Shown here piece after piece: positions 52,323-61,563 of a DNA stretch of 64,000 bases. Under the pieces are notes generated by a model. The model saw only the letters and a list, made by a program, of their open reading frames with translations, did no database searches and was not told where the DNA came from. Each line of letters opens with the position of its first letter. The stretch's first letter is position 1. A program made the position numbers and the translations under genes. Where the stretch lies: contig DYFK01000007.1 in assembly GCA_020725265.1 (NCBI GenBank), positions 89,628 to 153,627 on the forward strand, read 5' to 3'. Source of the stretch: Hydrogenophilus sp. Its GTDB lineage: Bacteria > Pseudomonadota > Gammaproteobacteria > Burkholderiales > Thiobacillaceae.

Positions 52323-53672
52323 TCAGGCGTGGTTCCCGGCCAGCGCTGGAAAGCGCACGCGGGCGATCAGGCCGGGCGCGTTGTCGTCGAACTCCAGTCG
52401 GGCGTCATGCAGCTCGACGATGCGCGCGACGATGGACAGGCCGAGGCCGCTACCTTCGACATCCTGGCCGGCCAGGCGGTGGAAGCGCCGGGTCACGTTG
52501 GCGCGCTCGGCCTCCGGAATGCCAGGGCCGTTATCCGCTACCACGAACATCGAGCCTTCGGCGTCGGCGGTCACGCACGCCTCGACCTTGCCGCCGGCCG
52601 GGGTGTAGCGGATGGCGTTGTCGAGCAGGTTGCGCAACAGGATGCGCGCCAGTTCGGGGTTGCCGCGTGTCGTCACCGTGGCCGGCGCGTCCAGCGTCAG
52701 GGTGATGCCCTTGTCCAGCGCCGTTCCGCCGAGGTCGGCGCAAACCTCGATGGCCAGGGTATCGAGCGCGACCGGCCGCATCTCGGGACGGTTTCCAGGG
52801 TCGAGTCGCGCCAGCGTCAGCAATTGCTCGATCAGTGTGCTGGCGCGTCGGCTGCCTTCCCTGATCTGGCTCAGGGCGTGTTCGCGTTCCGCGGCGTCGC
52901 GCGCGCGTTCCGCCACCCTTGCCTGCGCGGCCAGCGCCGCCAGCGGCGTGCGCAACTCGTGGGCGGCGTCGGCGGTGAAGCGGCGCTCGTTGTCGAGGGC
53001 GCGGTCGACGCGCGCGAACAGTCCGTTGAGCGCCTCGATCAGAGGGCGGATTTCTTCCGGCGCGCGCTCCGGCGTCAACGCATCGAGGTGCTCCGGCGCG
53101 CGCCGGGCAATCTGATCGGCGACCGTGTCGATCGGCGCGATGCCGCGTCGGATCGCGAACCACACCCACATGCCTAGCAGCGGCAGGCCGAGCACGGCGG
53201 GCGCCAGCAAACGCATCGCGATGTAGCTGGACAGTTCCTCGCGCACGGCATGGTTCTCGCCGACCTCGACCCGCAGTTGCCGCTGGGCGTCCCATTGGCT
53301 GTAGTACAGCCAGCGTTGTCCGCGCGTGTCCACCCGTTCCGAGAATCCCAGCGCATCGGTCAGCCGCATGGTCGGCGCGCCTCGGGAGCGCAACAGCAGG
53401 CGACCCTGGTCGTCCCAGAGCTGGAACACCAGTTTCTTCTGGTAAGGGTGGCCGCCCCACATCAACTCGACGACATCGTCGTCATTGTCGTATTCCCCGG
53501 AGAGCGCGAGCAGGGTCTGGGCGGCCTGCGCCAGTTGCGCGTCGAACAGTTCGTCGATTTCGTGGTGCGCGTCGAAATACGAGAACACCATGGTGACCAG
53601 CCAGCCGGCGGTGACGCCGCCCAGCAGCAGCGCGAGCAGGCGCCGGCGCAGGGAATACCAGCGCGTGGTCAT
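52323..53672 (-). CDS. Sensor histidine kinase, QseC/TctE-like
   Basis: 449 aa, starts in an ATGA overlap with the response-regulator gene. Membrane helices at about 10-30 and 158-178 flank a periplasmic domain; then HAMP-like region, H-box DAAHELRTPLAALAAQ, N-box LLRNLLDNAIRYTP, G1 VADNGPGIPE and G2 GSGLGLSIV. The QseC-like loop WDDQGRLLLRSRGAP is visible. Encoded last in the SHP-DHC-cytochrome b operon, so it may sense a redox or oxidant signal for this set. Confidence 0.9.
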   Translation of the reverse strand: MTTRWYSLRRRLLALLLGGVTAGWLVTMVFSYFDAHHEIDELFDAQLAQAAQTLLALSGEYDNDDDVVELMWGGHPYQKKLVFQLWDDQGRLLLRSRGAPTMRLTDALGFSERVDTRGQRWLYYSQWDAQRQLRVEVGENHAVREELSSYIAMRLLAPAVLGLPLLGMWVWFAIRRGIAPIDTVADQIARRAPEHLDALTPERAPEEIRPLIEALNGLFARVDRALDNERRFTADAAHELRTPLAALAAQARVAERARDAAEREHALSQIREGSRRASTLIEQLLTLARLDPGNRPEMRPVALDTLAIEVCADLGGTALDKGITLTLDAPATVTTRGNPELARILLRNLLDNAIRYTPAGGKVEACVTADAEGSMFVVADNGPGIPEAERANVTRRFHRLAGQDVEGSGLGLSIVARIVELHDARLEFDDNAPGLIARVRFPALAGNHA

Positions 53673-54328
53673 GATTTCAGCATGCCGTAGCCGATGCCGC
53701 GCAGGGTCTTGATGCGCTCGCTGCCCAGTTTCTTGCGCAGATTGTGGATATGCACTTCCAGCGCGTTGCTGTCCGGCTCGTCGCGCCAGCCGTACAGCGA
53801 GGCTTCGAGCTGGGCGCGGGTGAGCACGCGGCCGGCGTTTTCCGCCAGCGTCAGCAGCAGGGAAAACTCGCGCATGGACAGCACGACCGGCGCGCCAGCC
53901 AGGGTCACCCGACGCGCGGCCGGGTCGATCGACAGATCGCCGACACGCAGTTCCGGACTGGCATGGCCCGCCGCGCGCCGGGTCAGGGCGCGGGCGCGCG
54001 CGGCCAGTTCGTCGAGATCGATGGGCTTGACCAGATAATCGTCGGCGCCGGCGTCCAGCCCGGCAACCTTGTCGCCGGTGGCGTCGCGCGCGGTGAGGAT
54101 CAGCACCGGCAGAGCCTGACCGCGTCCGCGCAGCCGCCGCAGCACCTCGATGCCATCGAGACGCGGCAAACCGAGATCCAGCACCAGCAGATCGAAAGGC
54201 TCGCTTTTCAGCGCGAGATCGGCGCTCGCGCCGTCGCGCAGCCAGTCCACGGCATGGCCGTGCTGGCGTAGGCCGACCATGAGCGCGTCGCCCAGGCGCG
54301 GATCGTCTTCGACGAGCAGGATGCGCAT
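53669..54328 (-). CDS. OmpR/QseB-type response regulator
   Basis: 219 aa. Receiver with MRILLVEDD, phospho-acceptor Asp in LLVLDLGLPRLDG (Asp51) and Lys in DDYLVKPIDLDEL; winged-helix output with GYGMLKS at the end. Located 13 bp after the cytochrome b gene and overlapping the kinase by ATGA. A pair of CTTAAGG repeats upstream of the operon is a plausible binding site. Confidence 0.92.
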   Translation of the reverse strand: MRILLVEDDPRLGDALMVGLRQHGHAVDWLRDGASADLALKSEPFDLLVLDLGLPRLDGIEVLRRLRGRGQALPVLILTARDATGDKVAGLDAGADDYLVKPIDLDELAARARALTRRAAGHASPELRVGDLSIDPAARRVTLAGAPVVLSMREFSLLLTLAENAGRVLTRAQLEASLYGWRDEPDSNALEVHIHNLRKKLGSERIKTLRGIGYGMLKS

Positions 54329-54341
54329 GATGGGCGGGATT

Positions 54342-54947
54342 CTACCGGGCCAGCCACCAGGCGCAGGTCACCGCGCAGGCCAGCAGCAACGGCACGGCGA
54401 ATGGGCGGGCATTCACGATGGCGGCGTCGGCATCGCCTCGCTTGATACCGGTGAACATGGCGCGCACCAGGTTTTCGCCATGCGCCAGACTGCCGATCAG
54501 CACGCCGATGACGTGGACGAAGACCACGGTGAGCATGGTCGAGGCCAAGGCTTCATGCGCTTCCTCAAGCCATTCCCCGCCGATCTCCTGATAGGTCAGC
54601 CAGCCGCTGACACCCGTGAGCAGACCGAGCGACAGCAAGGCGACGATGGCCCAGCCGCCGGCGGGGTTATGACCGGGCGTTTCGGCGCGCGGGTGCGTGA
54701 ACAACCCGAGCAGATAGGCCTTCACCGCGCCCGGGCCGCGCACGAAGCTGGCGAAGCGGGCATGGCGCGTGCCCACCAGCCCCCAGAGCAGGCGGAACAA
54801 CACCACGCCAACCACGCCGCCGCCGGCCCAGACATGCACCAGCCGCCAGGTTTCGCTGTCGCCGGTGAGCCACGCCAGTGCGAAGGCGCCGACCAGCAAC
54901 CAATGGCCGATACGCACCGGCCAGTCCCAGACCAGAATTCTGTTCAT
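54342..54947 (-). CDS. Cytochrome b561-type membrane protein
   Basis: 201 aa from ATG 54947. Starts ILVWDWPVRIGHWLLVGAFA with His13, typical of diheme cytochrome b561/Ni-Fe hydrogenase b-type proteins; four membrane segments and further His in WRLVHVWAG, EEAHEAL and VFVHVIGV. Likely moves electrons between the quinone pool and the periplasmic DHC and SHP haem proteins encoded just upstream (11 bp gap). Confidence 0.9.
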   Translation of the reverse strand: MNRILVWDWPVRIGHWLLVGAFALAWLTGDSETWRLVHVWAGGGVVGVVLFRLLWGLVGTRHARFASFVRGPGAVKAYLLGLFTHPRAETPGHNPAGGWAIVALLSLGLLTGVSGWLTYQEIGGEWLEEAHEALASTMLTVVFVHVIGVLIGSLAHGENLVRAMFTGIKRGDADAAIVNARPFAVPLLLACAVTCAWWLAR

Positions 54948-54957
54948 CGTCGGCGCC

Positions 54958-55458
54958 TCAATCCTGCCAGCGATGGCCATCGGGCATGACGATCTCACGC
55001 TCTCGGTAGCTGCCAGCCACAGCCTGCTTGTGGCAGGCGGCGCAGTTGGATGGGCCGCGCACTTCGGCATGGCGCCAATAGGCTTGCGGTACCTCGTGGT
55101 GCTTGCGCTTGAACCAGGCCGTGGCGGTCAAGCGCGGCGCCTCATCCGACGCCGCCGTTCCGCTGGAGCCGAGCTTCTTGGGTTTGCCGGCATTGCCGAC
55201 CAGATACGTCTCGATGGCGCGCCGAGTCGGCGCGTCCAGACCGGCGTTGTCGCCATAATGCCGGTCGAGGCCGGCCATCACGCGCCGCCAATCCTCGGCC
55301 ACCAGTAAGCGCGGTGGAAATGCCAGATGACAGGCGCCACATTCGTTCTGGAAGGCGGCCGGCGCGCCGGCGGGCAGGCGCAGGTCATCGGCTTGCGCGA
55401 CGCCGGCCAGCGACAGCGAAAGGAACAGCAGGTTGGCGAGCCGTCCTGGGGTGCCCAT
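54958..55458 (-). CDS. Diheme cytochrome c (DHC family)
   Basis: 166 aa. Signal peptide ends VAQADD; two haem motifs, CGACHLAFPP (about 40-44) and CAACHKQAVAGSY (about 143-147). Spacing and short length fit the DHC family that partners SHP in purple bacteria and Shewanella. Starts 1 bp after the SHP-like gene stop. Confidence 0.9.
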   Translation of the reverse strand: MGTPGRLANLLFLSLSLAGVAQADDLRLPAGAPAAFQNECGACHLAFPPRLLVAEDWRRVMAGLDRHYGDNAGLDAPTRRAIETYLVGNAGKPKKLGSSGTAASDEAPRLTATAWFKRKHHEVPQAYWRHAEVRGPSNCAACHKQAVAGSYREREIVMPDGHRWQD

Positions 55459-55459
55459 T

Positions 55460-55864
55460 TCAGCGCTCCCGCATCAGGAAAGTGATGAAATCGGCTTTCT
55501 CGGCGGCGCTGCATGGACGACCGAGCACCTCGCCGCAGTTGCGGCGGAACCATTTTTCCACCTTGGCCGGATCGCTGAATCGCTCGGGGTTGGCGCGCGG
55601 CGCCAGCGGTTGGATCGCCTTGCCGGTGACGACATGGCTACCGCCCCGGGTGGGATCCTCGGTGTGGCAACTGGTGCATGCCGGCATCCGGGCGGACACC
55701 CCGAATCCACGCGCGAACAGATGCGCGCCCAGCTCGGCGGATGGCTGGTAACGGGGATTGAGCTTCGCCGCCTCGGCGCGATAGCCGGCAAGGATTTCGT
55801 TGGGCGTGGCGGCCTGCGCGGTTACCGCGAACAGGCCGATCAGTACCGGAATCAATGCTTTCAT
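55460..55864 (-). CDS. SHP-like (DUF1924) monohaem cytochrome c
   Basis: 134 aa from ATG 55864 (AAGGAG, spacing 7). Signal ends TAQAAT. One haem motif CTSCHTEDPTRGG; RNCGEVLGRPCSAAEKADF near the end includes two Cys. DUF1924 proteins include sphaeroides haem protein (SHP), which has a fifth axial ligand and an open or Asn-ligated sixth site and binds small ligands such as oxygen. First gene of the five-gene operon with DHC, cytochrome b and the two-component pair. Confidence 0.88.
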   Translation of the reverse strand: MKALIPVLIGLFAVTAQAATPNEILAGYRAEAAKLNPRYQPSAELGAHLFARGFGVSARMPACTSCHTEDPTRGGSHVVTGKAIQPLAPRANPERFSDPAKVEKWFRRNCGEVLGRPCSAAEKADFITFLMRER

Positions 55865-55913
55865 GGTCATGCTCCTTGGTGGGGTGAACATGGCCACAGC
55901 TTGAAGCCGGTAG

Positions 55914-55953
55914 CTTAAGGAAATCTGAGGCGAATCCTTGGCGAAACTTAAGG
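55914..55953. promoter_or_regulatory. Paired CTTAAGG direct repeats
   Basis: CTTAAGG occurs at 55914-55920 and 55947-55953, 33 bp apart (three helical turns), in the divergent region between the SHP operon and the cytochrome c5 gene. Similar CTTAAG repeats are bound by PmrA-group OmpR regulators; the QseB-like regulator of this operon is a candidate. Confidence 0.45.
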
Positions 55954-56063
55954 ACGGATCGCGGTCGAACTGGCGGTGCCCGATGCGCGCCGTCTCAAGT
56001 ACCATCCGGACCGTCGCGGTTTGCCGTCTTCATTGCCCCTCTTGCCATCAACAGGAATCCACC

Positions 56064-56516
56064 ATGAAACACGCTCTCTACCTGCCCCTCGTTCTAGCCG
56101 CTTCGCTGGCCGCCTGCGGCGAACGGGAAAGCCCGTCCACCGCCGGCCAGGAAACGCCGGCGGCGGCGCCACCGCCGGTTGCCGCCGTCGATGATGGGGA
56201 ACGGACCTACAAACAGGTCTGCAAGTCCTGCCACGAGACCGGCGTCATCAACGCCCCCAAGGTGGGCGACGCCGAGGGTTGGACCAAGTTGCTCGCGGAA
56301 GGGCAGGCGATCGTCACCGCGCATGGCTGGGTCGGCGTGCGTGGCATGCCGGCCAAGGGCGGCCGCGCCGATCTCGCCCTGGAGGACTTCGCGCGCGCCA
56401 CGGCCTGGATGGCGCGCAGCGCCGGCGGCGATTGGCCGAACCCGGACGAAGCGATGATGGCCGCGATTCGCGACGAGGAAGCGAAGCGCATCGCCGAATT
56501 GCAGGCGCGCCCCTGA
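56064..56516 (+). CDS. Cytochrome c5-like lipoprotein
   Basis: 150 aa. Signal with lipobox SLAAC (Cys about 18), Ala/Pro linker, then a c5-type domain with CKSCHETGVINAPKVGD (about 53-57) and the axial Met region GVRGMPAKGG. Cytochrome c5 carries electrons in the periplasm, often to oxidases or nitrite reductase. Divergent from the SHP operon. C-terminal extension EEAKRIAELQARP is helical. Confidence 0.88.
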   Translation: MKHALYLPLVLAASLAACGERESPSTAGQETPAAAPPPVAAVDDGERTYKQVCKSCHETGVINAPKVGDAEGWTKLLAEGQAIVTAHGWVGVRGMPAKGGRADLALEDFARATAWMARSAGGDWPNPDEAMMAAIRDEEAKRIAELQARP

Positions 56517-56521
56517 ACCCC

Positions 56522-56539
56522 GGCCGGCCCGGGCCGGCC
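56522..56539. terminator. Perfect palindrome between convergent genes
   Basis: GGCCGGCCC/GGGCCGGCC (56522-56539), an 18-bp perfect palindrome centred between the cytochrome c5 stop and the activator stop. It could act as a bidirectional terminator, but neither strand has a T run and a perfect palindrome leaves no loop. Confidence 0.3.
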
Positions 56540-56541
56540 CA

Positions 56542-57847
<1,306 letters not shown>

Positions 57848-57873
<26 letters not shown>

Positions 57874-59485
57874 CGTCGGCTCCTTCCGTGATGGCCTGGC
57901 GCACGGGCAGCCGGATCACGAAGCGGGAACCCGCGCCGAGCCGGCTTTCGCATTCGACGCGGCCGCCGTGGTCCTCGACGACGCGCTGCACGATGGACAG
58001 ACCGAAGCCCATGCCCGATTCCTTGCTGGTGAAAAATGGCTGGAAGATTTTTTCGCGGATCTCCTCGGCGATACCGGTACCGGTATCGGCGACGCTCACG
58101 ATCACTTCGTCACCCTGGCTCGCCGTGGCCAGGAACAGCCGGCCACCTTCCGGCATGGCGTGAACCGCGTTGATGCACAGATTCACCAGCGCCTGCACCA
58201 GTTTGTCCTCGTCGGCCCGCGCGCGCGGCGCCGGCTCGGCGAGCGACAGTTCGAGCGCGACATGGGAACGCGACAGGCGCTCGCTGAGCAAGTTGGCGAC
58301 ATGGTCGACGACGGCGTTGACATCGATCTCGGCGAAGCGCGGTGGCGCCAGACGGGCGTAGCGCACGAACTCTTCCAGCATGTCGCCGATACGCAGCACC
58401 TCGCGATCGATCACGGCGATGCGCTCGGCGATGTTGGCGCGTTCCGGGCAATCGCCGGCGCAGTTCTCGAACGCGCGCCGGATCAACTGCAAATTCATGT
58501 ACAACGCGTTCAGCGGCGTGCGGATCTCGTGATTGACGCTGCCGGCGACCTCGCCCAGCACGGCCAGCTTTTCGTAGCGCAGAGCCCGCGCCTGCGCCTG
58601 TTCCAGCGAATCGTAGGCGGATCGCAGTTCACTCGTGCGCTCCTCGACCTTGTCCTCCAGCTCGCGATGGAAATCGAGCAGCCGCTCTTCATGCGCGAGC
58701 AGACGCCCGGCCATGTGATTGAAGGCATCACATAACGCGCCGATTTCGGTACGGGAGTCCGACACCACGCGCGCGGCCAGATCGCCCTCGGAGATCCTGC
58801 CGGCCGCATCCGCCAGCCGCTTCAACGGCTGCACGACATGTCGGGAATGCAGACGGTAGCCAAGGAAAACCAACACCAGCCCAACCAGGGAAAACAACAG
58901 ATACAGGGTGAGGATCGCCGATTTGCTCTGGCGGGTCTTTTCCACCTTGCGGGCGATGATGTTGAAATGGTGTCGGTTGATTTCCCTCACCAGATACTGG
59001 ATTTCGGAAGCTTGACGATCGAGTGCTTCATTCCAGTATTCCAGCGGCGTGGCCGTCGCGTTGGCGGACAACTCCCGTGATCCGATGGATTCCGCGCTGT
59101 TCCGCAGCGCCAGCAAAACCCCGCGTAGTCGTTTCAGCAACCGGACTTCATCGCGAGCCTCCGGGTAGCTGGAATCCTCCTCGCGCTCGATGTAGTCGCC
59201 GATGCCGGCATCGATCTCGTCGGCCAGCTCGCGGATCAGCCGGAGGTTCTTTTCGTCCGGCCGCACCATGCCATGATGAATCGTGAGCATCAGGCTGTAG
59301 GTCTTGTTGTGCAGCACGTTGATGAAATCGACGTTACGGCTTTCCTCCTCGATGGCCAGGGTCTTGTCCGCCATCCGTTGCACCAGGAACAACGAGGTGC
59401 CACCGATGACCAGCACGCCGGTGAAAAACAGGGCGAAGACGGCAAGGATGTAGGTATCCAGACTGCGCTGCATTGACGATTCCAT
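57848..59485 (-). CDS. Membrane histidine kinase with HAMP domain, partner of the sigma54 activator
   Basis: About 545 aa from ATG 59485; ATG 59473 also possible. Membrane helices at about 12-35 and 190-210, with a long helical periplasmic sensor between (VLHNKTYSLMLTIHHGMVR). HAMP, coiled coil, H-box GEVAGSVNHEIRTPLNALYM, N-box LVNLCINAVHAMPEGG, G2 GMGFGLSIVQRVVEDHGG. NtrB-like core. Signal unknown; redox or electron-acceptor sensing is suggested by the neighbouring cytochromes. Confidence 0.9.
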
Positions 59486-59645
59486 GAGCGGGATGGTGAC
59501 GGATGGCGGCGGCGCTTGAAGAAACCGGACCCGCGTCGCCACGTGCCGGCCGGCGCTTCGATGATGGTCCCGGCCTCGAGCGTGGGTCAAGCCAACCATG
59601 ATCGCTCCTGAGCCGCCAACGCCCCAGCACCAGAGCCTCGACCTG

Positions 59646-59685
59646 CCATTCCGACAAGGCGTTTTGCCATTCTGGCAAGACGCCA
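59646..59685. promoter_or_regulatory. Tandem dyads, probable UAS of the sigma54 activator
   Basis: GCCATTC-n-G-n-CAAG occurs at 59646-59659 and 59667-59680, exactly 21 bp (two turns) apart. The second copy is the core of an extended dyad, TTGCCA-TTC-TGGCAA inside GGCGT..ACGCC (59659-59685). It lies 47-86 bp before a sigma54 promoter and between the activator operon and the Crp gene. Confidence 0.62.
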
Positions 59686-59731
59686 GCCCAGAAAAATCTG
59701 TAACAGATTGATCATGCAAGGATTTTCCGCA

Positions 59732-59747
59732 TGGCTCGCATCTTGCG
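59732..59747 (+). promoter_or_regulatory. Sigma54 promoter of the Crp/Fnr gene
   Basis: TGGCTCGCATCTTGCG: GG (59733-59734) and GC (59745-59746) separated by 10 bases; reads toward the Crp-like gene 50 bp downstream. Confidence 0.68.
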
Positions 59748-59760
59748 TACCGGTCATGAC

Positions 59761-59774
59761 TTGACGCGCGTCAA
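59761..59774. promoter_or_regulatory. FNR/CRP-type palindrome before the Crp gene
   Basis: TTGACGCGCGTCAA, a perfect 14-bp palindrome of the form TTGAC-N4-GTCAA, close to the FNR/DNR consensus TTGAT-N4-ATCAA. It lies just after the predicted start site, so autorepression is plausible. Confidence 0.55.
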
Positions 59775-59797
59775 GCCAACCAACCTCGGAGCCAAGC

Positions 59798-60508
59798 ATG
59801 CAGATTCTTGTCCAGCTCGACGAACTGGCCCTGGAAGCCCTGGAACGCCTCCCTTATTTCGATGGATTACGCAGACACGACCTGTTCCGCCTGACGCGCG
59901 GCTGCTGCCAACTGGCGGTGGCGGAAGGAGAAATCCTGTGTCGCAAGGGCGATCCGGTCGACTATGTCGGCATCGTCGTCTCCGGACAGTTCAAGGTCAC
60001 GCTGCCCTTGCCAGACGGTTCCGAGAAGGTGCTTGCCTTCGCTAGTCGCGGCGACAGTTTCGGAGAAGCGGCGGCGGTGATGGAAAGCGTGAATCCGATT
60101 CAGGTGCGGGCGATGCGCGACAGCCATGTCCTGACCATCGAACGCGATGTGCTGATGGAGGAAATGGCGCGCAATCCGCGCCTGGCGATGCGTGTGCTCG
60201 GCAACGTCAGCCAGCGCCTGCTCGACATGGTCCGCGATACCGAAACCTGCCACATCCGATCCAGCGTCGAGCGTGTGATCTGCTATCTCAAGCACCGTGC
60301 CGGCATCGAGCCATCCGGTGGCGCCGAATTCGAGTTTCCCGCGCGCAAGAAGGAAATCGCCGCGAATCTGAGCATGACTCCGGAGACCTTCTCGCGCGCC
60401 CTGCACGCGCTCGCGCGGCGTGGCGCCATAGACCTGCGCGGTCGTCATGTGCGCATCGTGAACCCCTCCCGCCTGGCCGATTTCCAGCCCTCGCGCCTGG
60501 ACAACTGA
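59798..60508 (+). CDS. Crp/Fnr-family transcription regulator
   Basis: 236 aa; GGAG six bases before ATG. Cyclic-nucleotide-binding fold (about 15-140; GEILCRKGDPVDYVGIVVSG, RGDSFGEAAAVME) and a Crp-type winged helix (PARKKEIAANLSMTPETFSR). The four N-terminal Cys of FNR are absent, with only a vicinal CC at 36-37, so no Fe-S sensing by the FNR scheme; the DNR/haem-sensing or redox subgroup is possible. Under apparent sigma54 control and next to the decahaem operon. Confidence 0.9.
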   Translation: MQILVQLDELALEALERLPYFDGLRRHDLFRLTRGCCQLAVAEGEILCRKGDPVDYVGIVVSGQFKVTLPLPDGSEKVLAFASRGDSFGEAAAVMESVNPIQVRAMRDSHVLTIERDVLMEEMARNPRLAMRVLGNVSQRLLDMVRDTETCHIRSSVERVICYLKHRAGIEPSGGAEFEFPARKKEIAANLSMTPETFSRALHALARRGAIDLRGRHVRIVNPSRLADFQPSRLDN

Positions 60509-60553
60509 GCCAGGCATCCCCGCCGTATCGGCATCCGGCCATCGATTTGAAAA

Positions 60554-60573
60554 AACTTGTTTCAAAGCAAGTT
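60554..60573. promoter_or_regulatory. Inverted repeat upstream of decahaem operon
   Basis: AACTTG-tttcaaag-CAAGTT, a perfect 6-bp dyad with 8-bp spacer in an AT-rich patch, 100 bp before the decahaem cytochrome. Candidate operator, perhaps for the adjacent Crp-like protein, though it does not match the TTGAC palindrome at 59761. Confidence 0.4.
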
Positions 60574-60672
60574 CTCAAGAATTGCCGGCTGTTTTCGCGC
60601 CATGCGCGTCGATAGCCTGTTCCTACCATCGAAGGCGGTTCATTCATCGGTACCACACAAGGAGACACCAAT

Positions 60673-61539
60673 ATGAAAACCATGAAGCACATGGCCCTGC
60701 TTCTGTTCGCGGCCCTGTTCACGCTATCCGGGCCAGGGGCATCGGCCAGCGCGGACGCCGGCGCCCAATTGAGCAAGCGCGACATCGACAAGTGCTACAG
60801 CTGCCACGAGGAGAAAGAGGACCAGCATGCCAAGGGGGCGCACGCCAACACCAACTGCCTGACCTGCCACAGCGGCGCCGACGAGCACGTCAAGGTCGCC
60901 AAGTCCAAGGATCCGGTCAAGCGGCCCAGTCGGCCCGATTCCATGGCCTGCCTGAGTTGCCACAAGAACGACAGCAAACGCATGAACTGGAAGTTCGCCG
61001 AACACCACAAGGCGGGCGTCGAATGCCGGGATTGCCACGGCATGCACACGCCCAAGGTCAACAAGCGGTTCGACCTCGCGCTGTGGCGGACGGACAAGAA
61101 CACGCAACTGTGCGCCAACTGCCACCAGGATGTATTGGCGCGCTTCAACATGCGCTCGCACCACCCGGTCAAGGAAGGCGGTCTGTCCTGCACCAGCTGC
61201 CATGACACGCATGGCGGCAAGCAAACTTCGCTGGTGGCGAAAACCGCCCAATGCACCCAGTGCCACCAGGCGGTACGCGGCCCGCACATGTTCGAGCACG
61301 CACCGGCCGCCGAAGACTGCGGCAACTGCCACAACCCGCACGGCACGCCCAATCGCAAGTTGCTGACCCTGGCCGAGCCGGCGTTGTGCCTGCAATGTCA
61401 TTCGGTGGCTGGCAACCGTCACGGCCAGACCACGGCCAATGCCAACGGCCTGCGGATCTCCAGCACCGCCCTGCGCAATTGCAGCTCCTGCCATAACGCC
61501 CCGCATGGCAGCGGCATCGACCAGCACCTGCGTTTCTGA
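60673..61539 (+). CDS. Decahaem c-type cytochrome, MtrA/PioA/MtoA family
   Basis: 288 aa; GGAG eight bases before ATG. Signal peptide ends about residue 26. Ten CxxCH motifs are visible: CYSCH, CLTCH, CLSCH, CRDCH, CANCH, CTSCH, CTQCH, CGNCH, CLQCH and CSSCH. Number, spacing and length match the MtrA/DmsE group of periplasmic decahaem proteins that sit inside an MtrB-type outer-membrane barrel and carry electrons across it. The MtrB homologue follows at 24 bp. Direction is unknown: extracellular acceptor reduction (MtrA, DmsE) or Fe(II) oxidation (MtoA, PioA). Confidence 0.92.
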   Translation: MKTMKHMALLLFAALFTLSGPGASASADAGAQLSKRDIDKCYSCHEEKEDQHAKGAHANTNCLTCHSGADEHVKVAKSKDPVKRPSRPDSMACLSCHKNDSKRMNWKFAEHHKAGVECRDCHGMHTPKVNKRFDLALWRTDKNTQLCANCHQDVLARFNMRSHHPVKEGGLSCTSCHDTHGGKQTSLVAKTAQCTQCHQAVRGPHMFEHAPAAEDCGNCHNPHGTPNRKLLTLAEPALCLQCHSVAGNRHGQTTANANGLRISSTALRNCSSCHNAPHGSGIDQHLRF

Positions 61540-61563
61540 CCGGCACTGAATTGGAGAACCGAC

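Noticed and set aside
56522..56539. Rho-independent terminator between convergent genes
   Set aside because: The palindrome lacks a loop and T runs on both strands, so it is kept only as a low-confidence feature.
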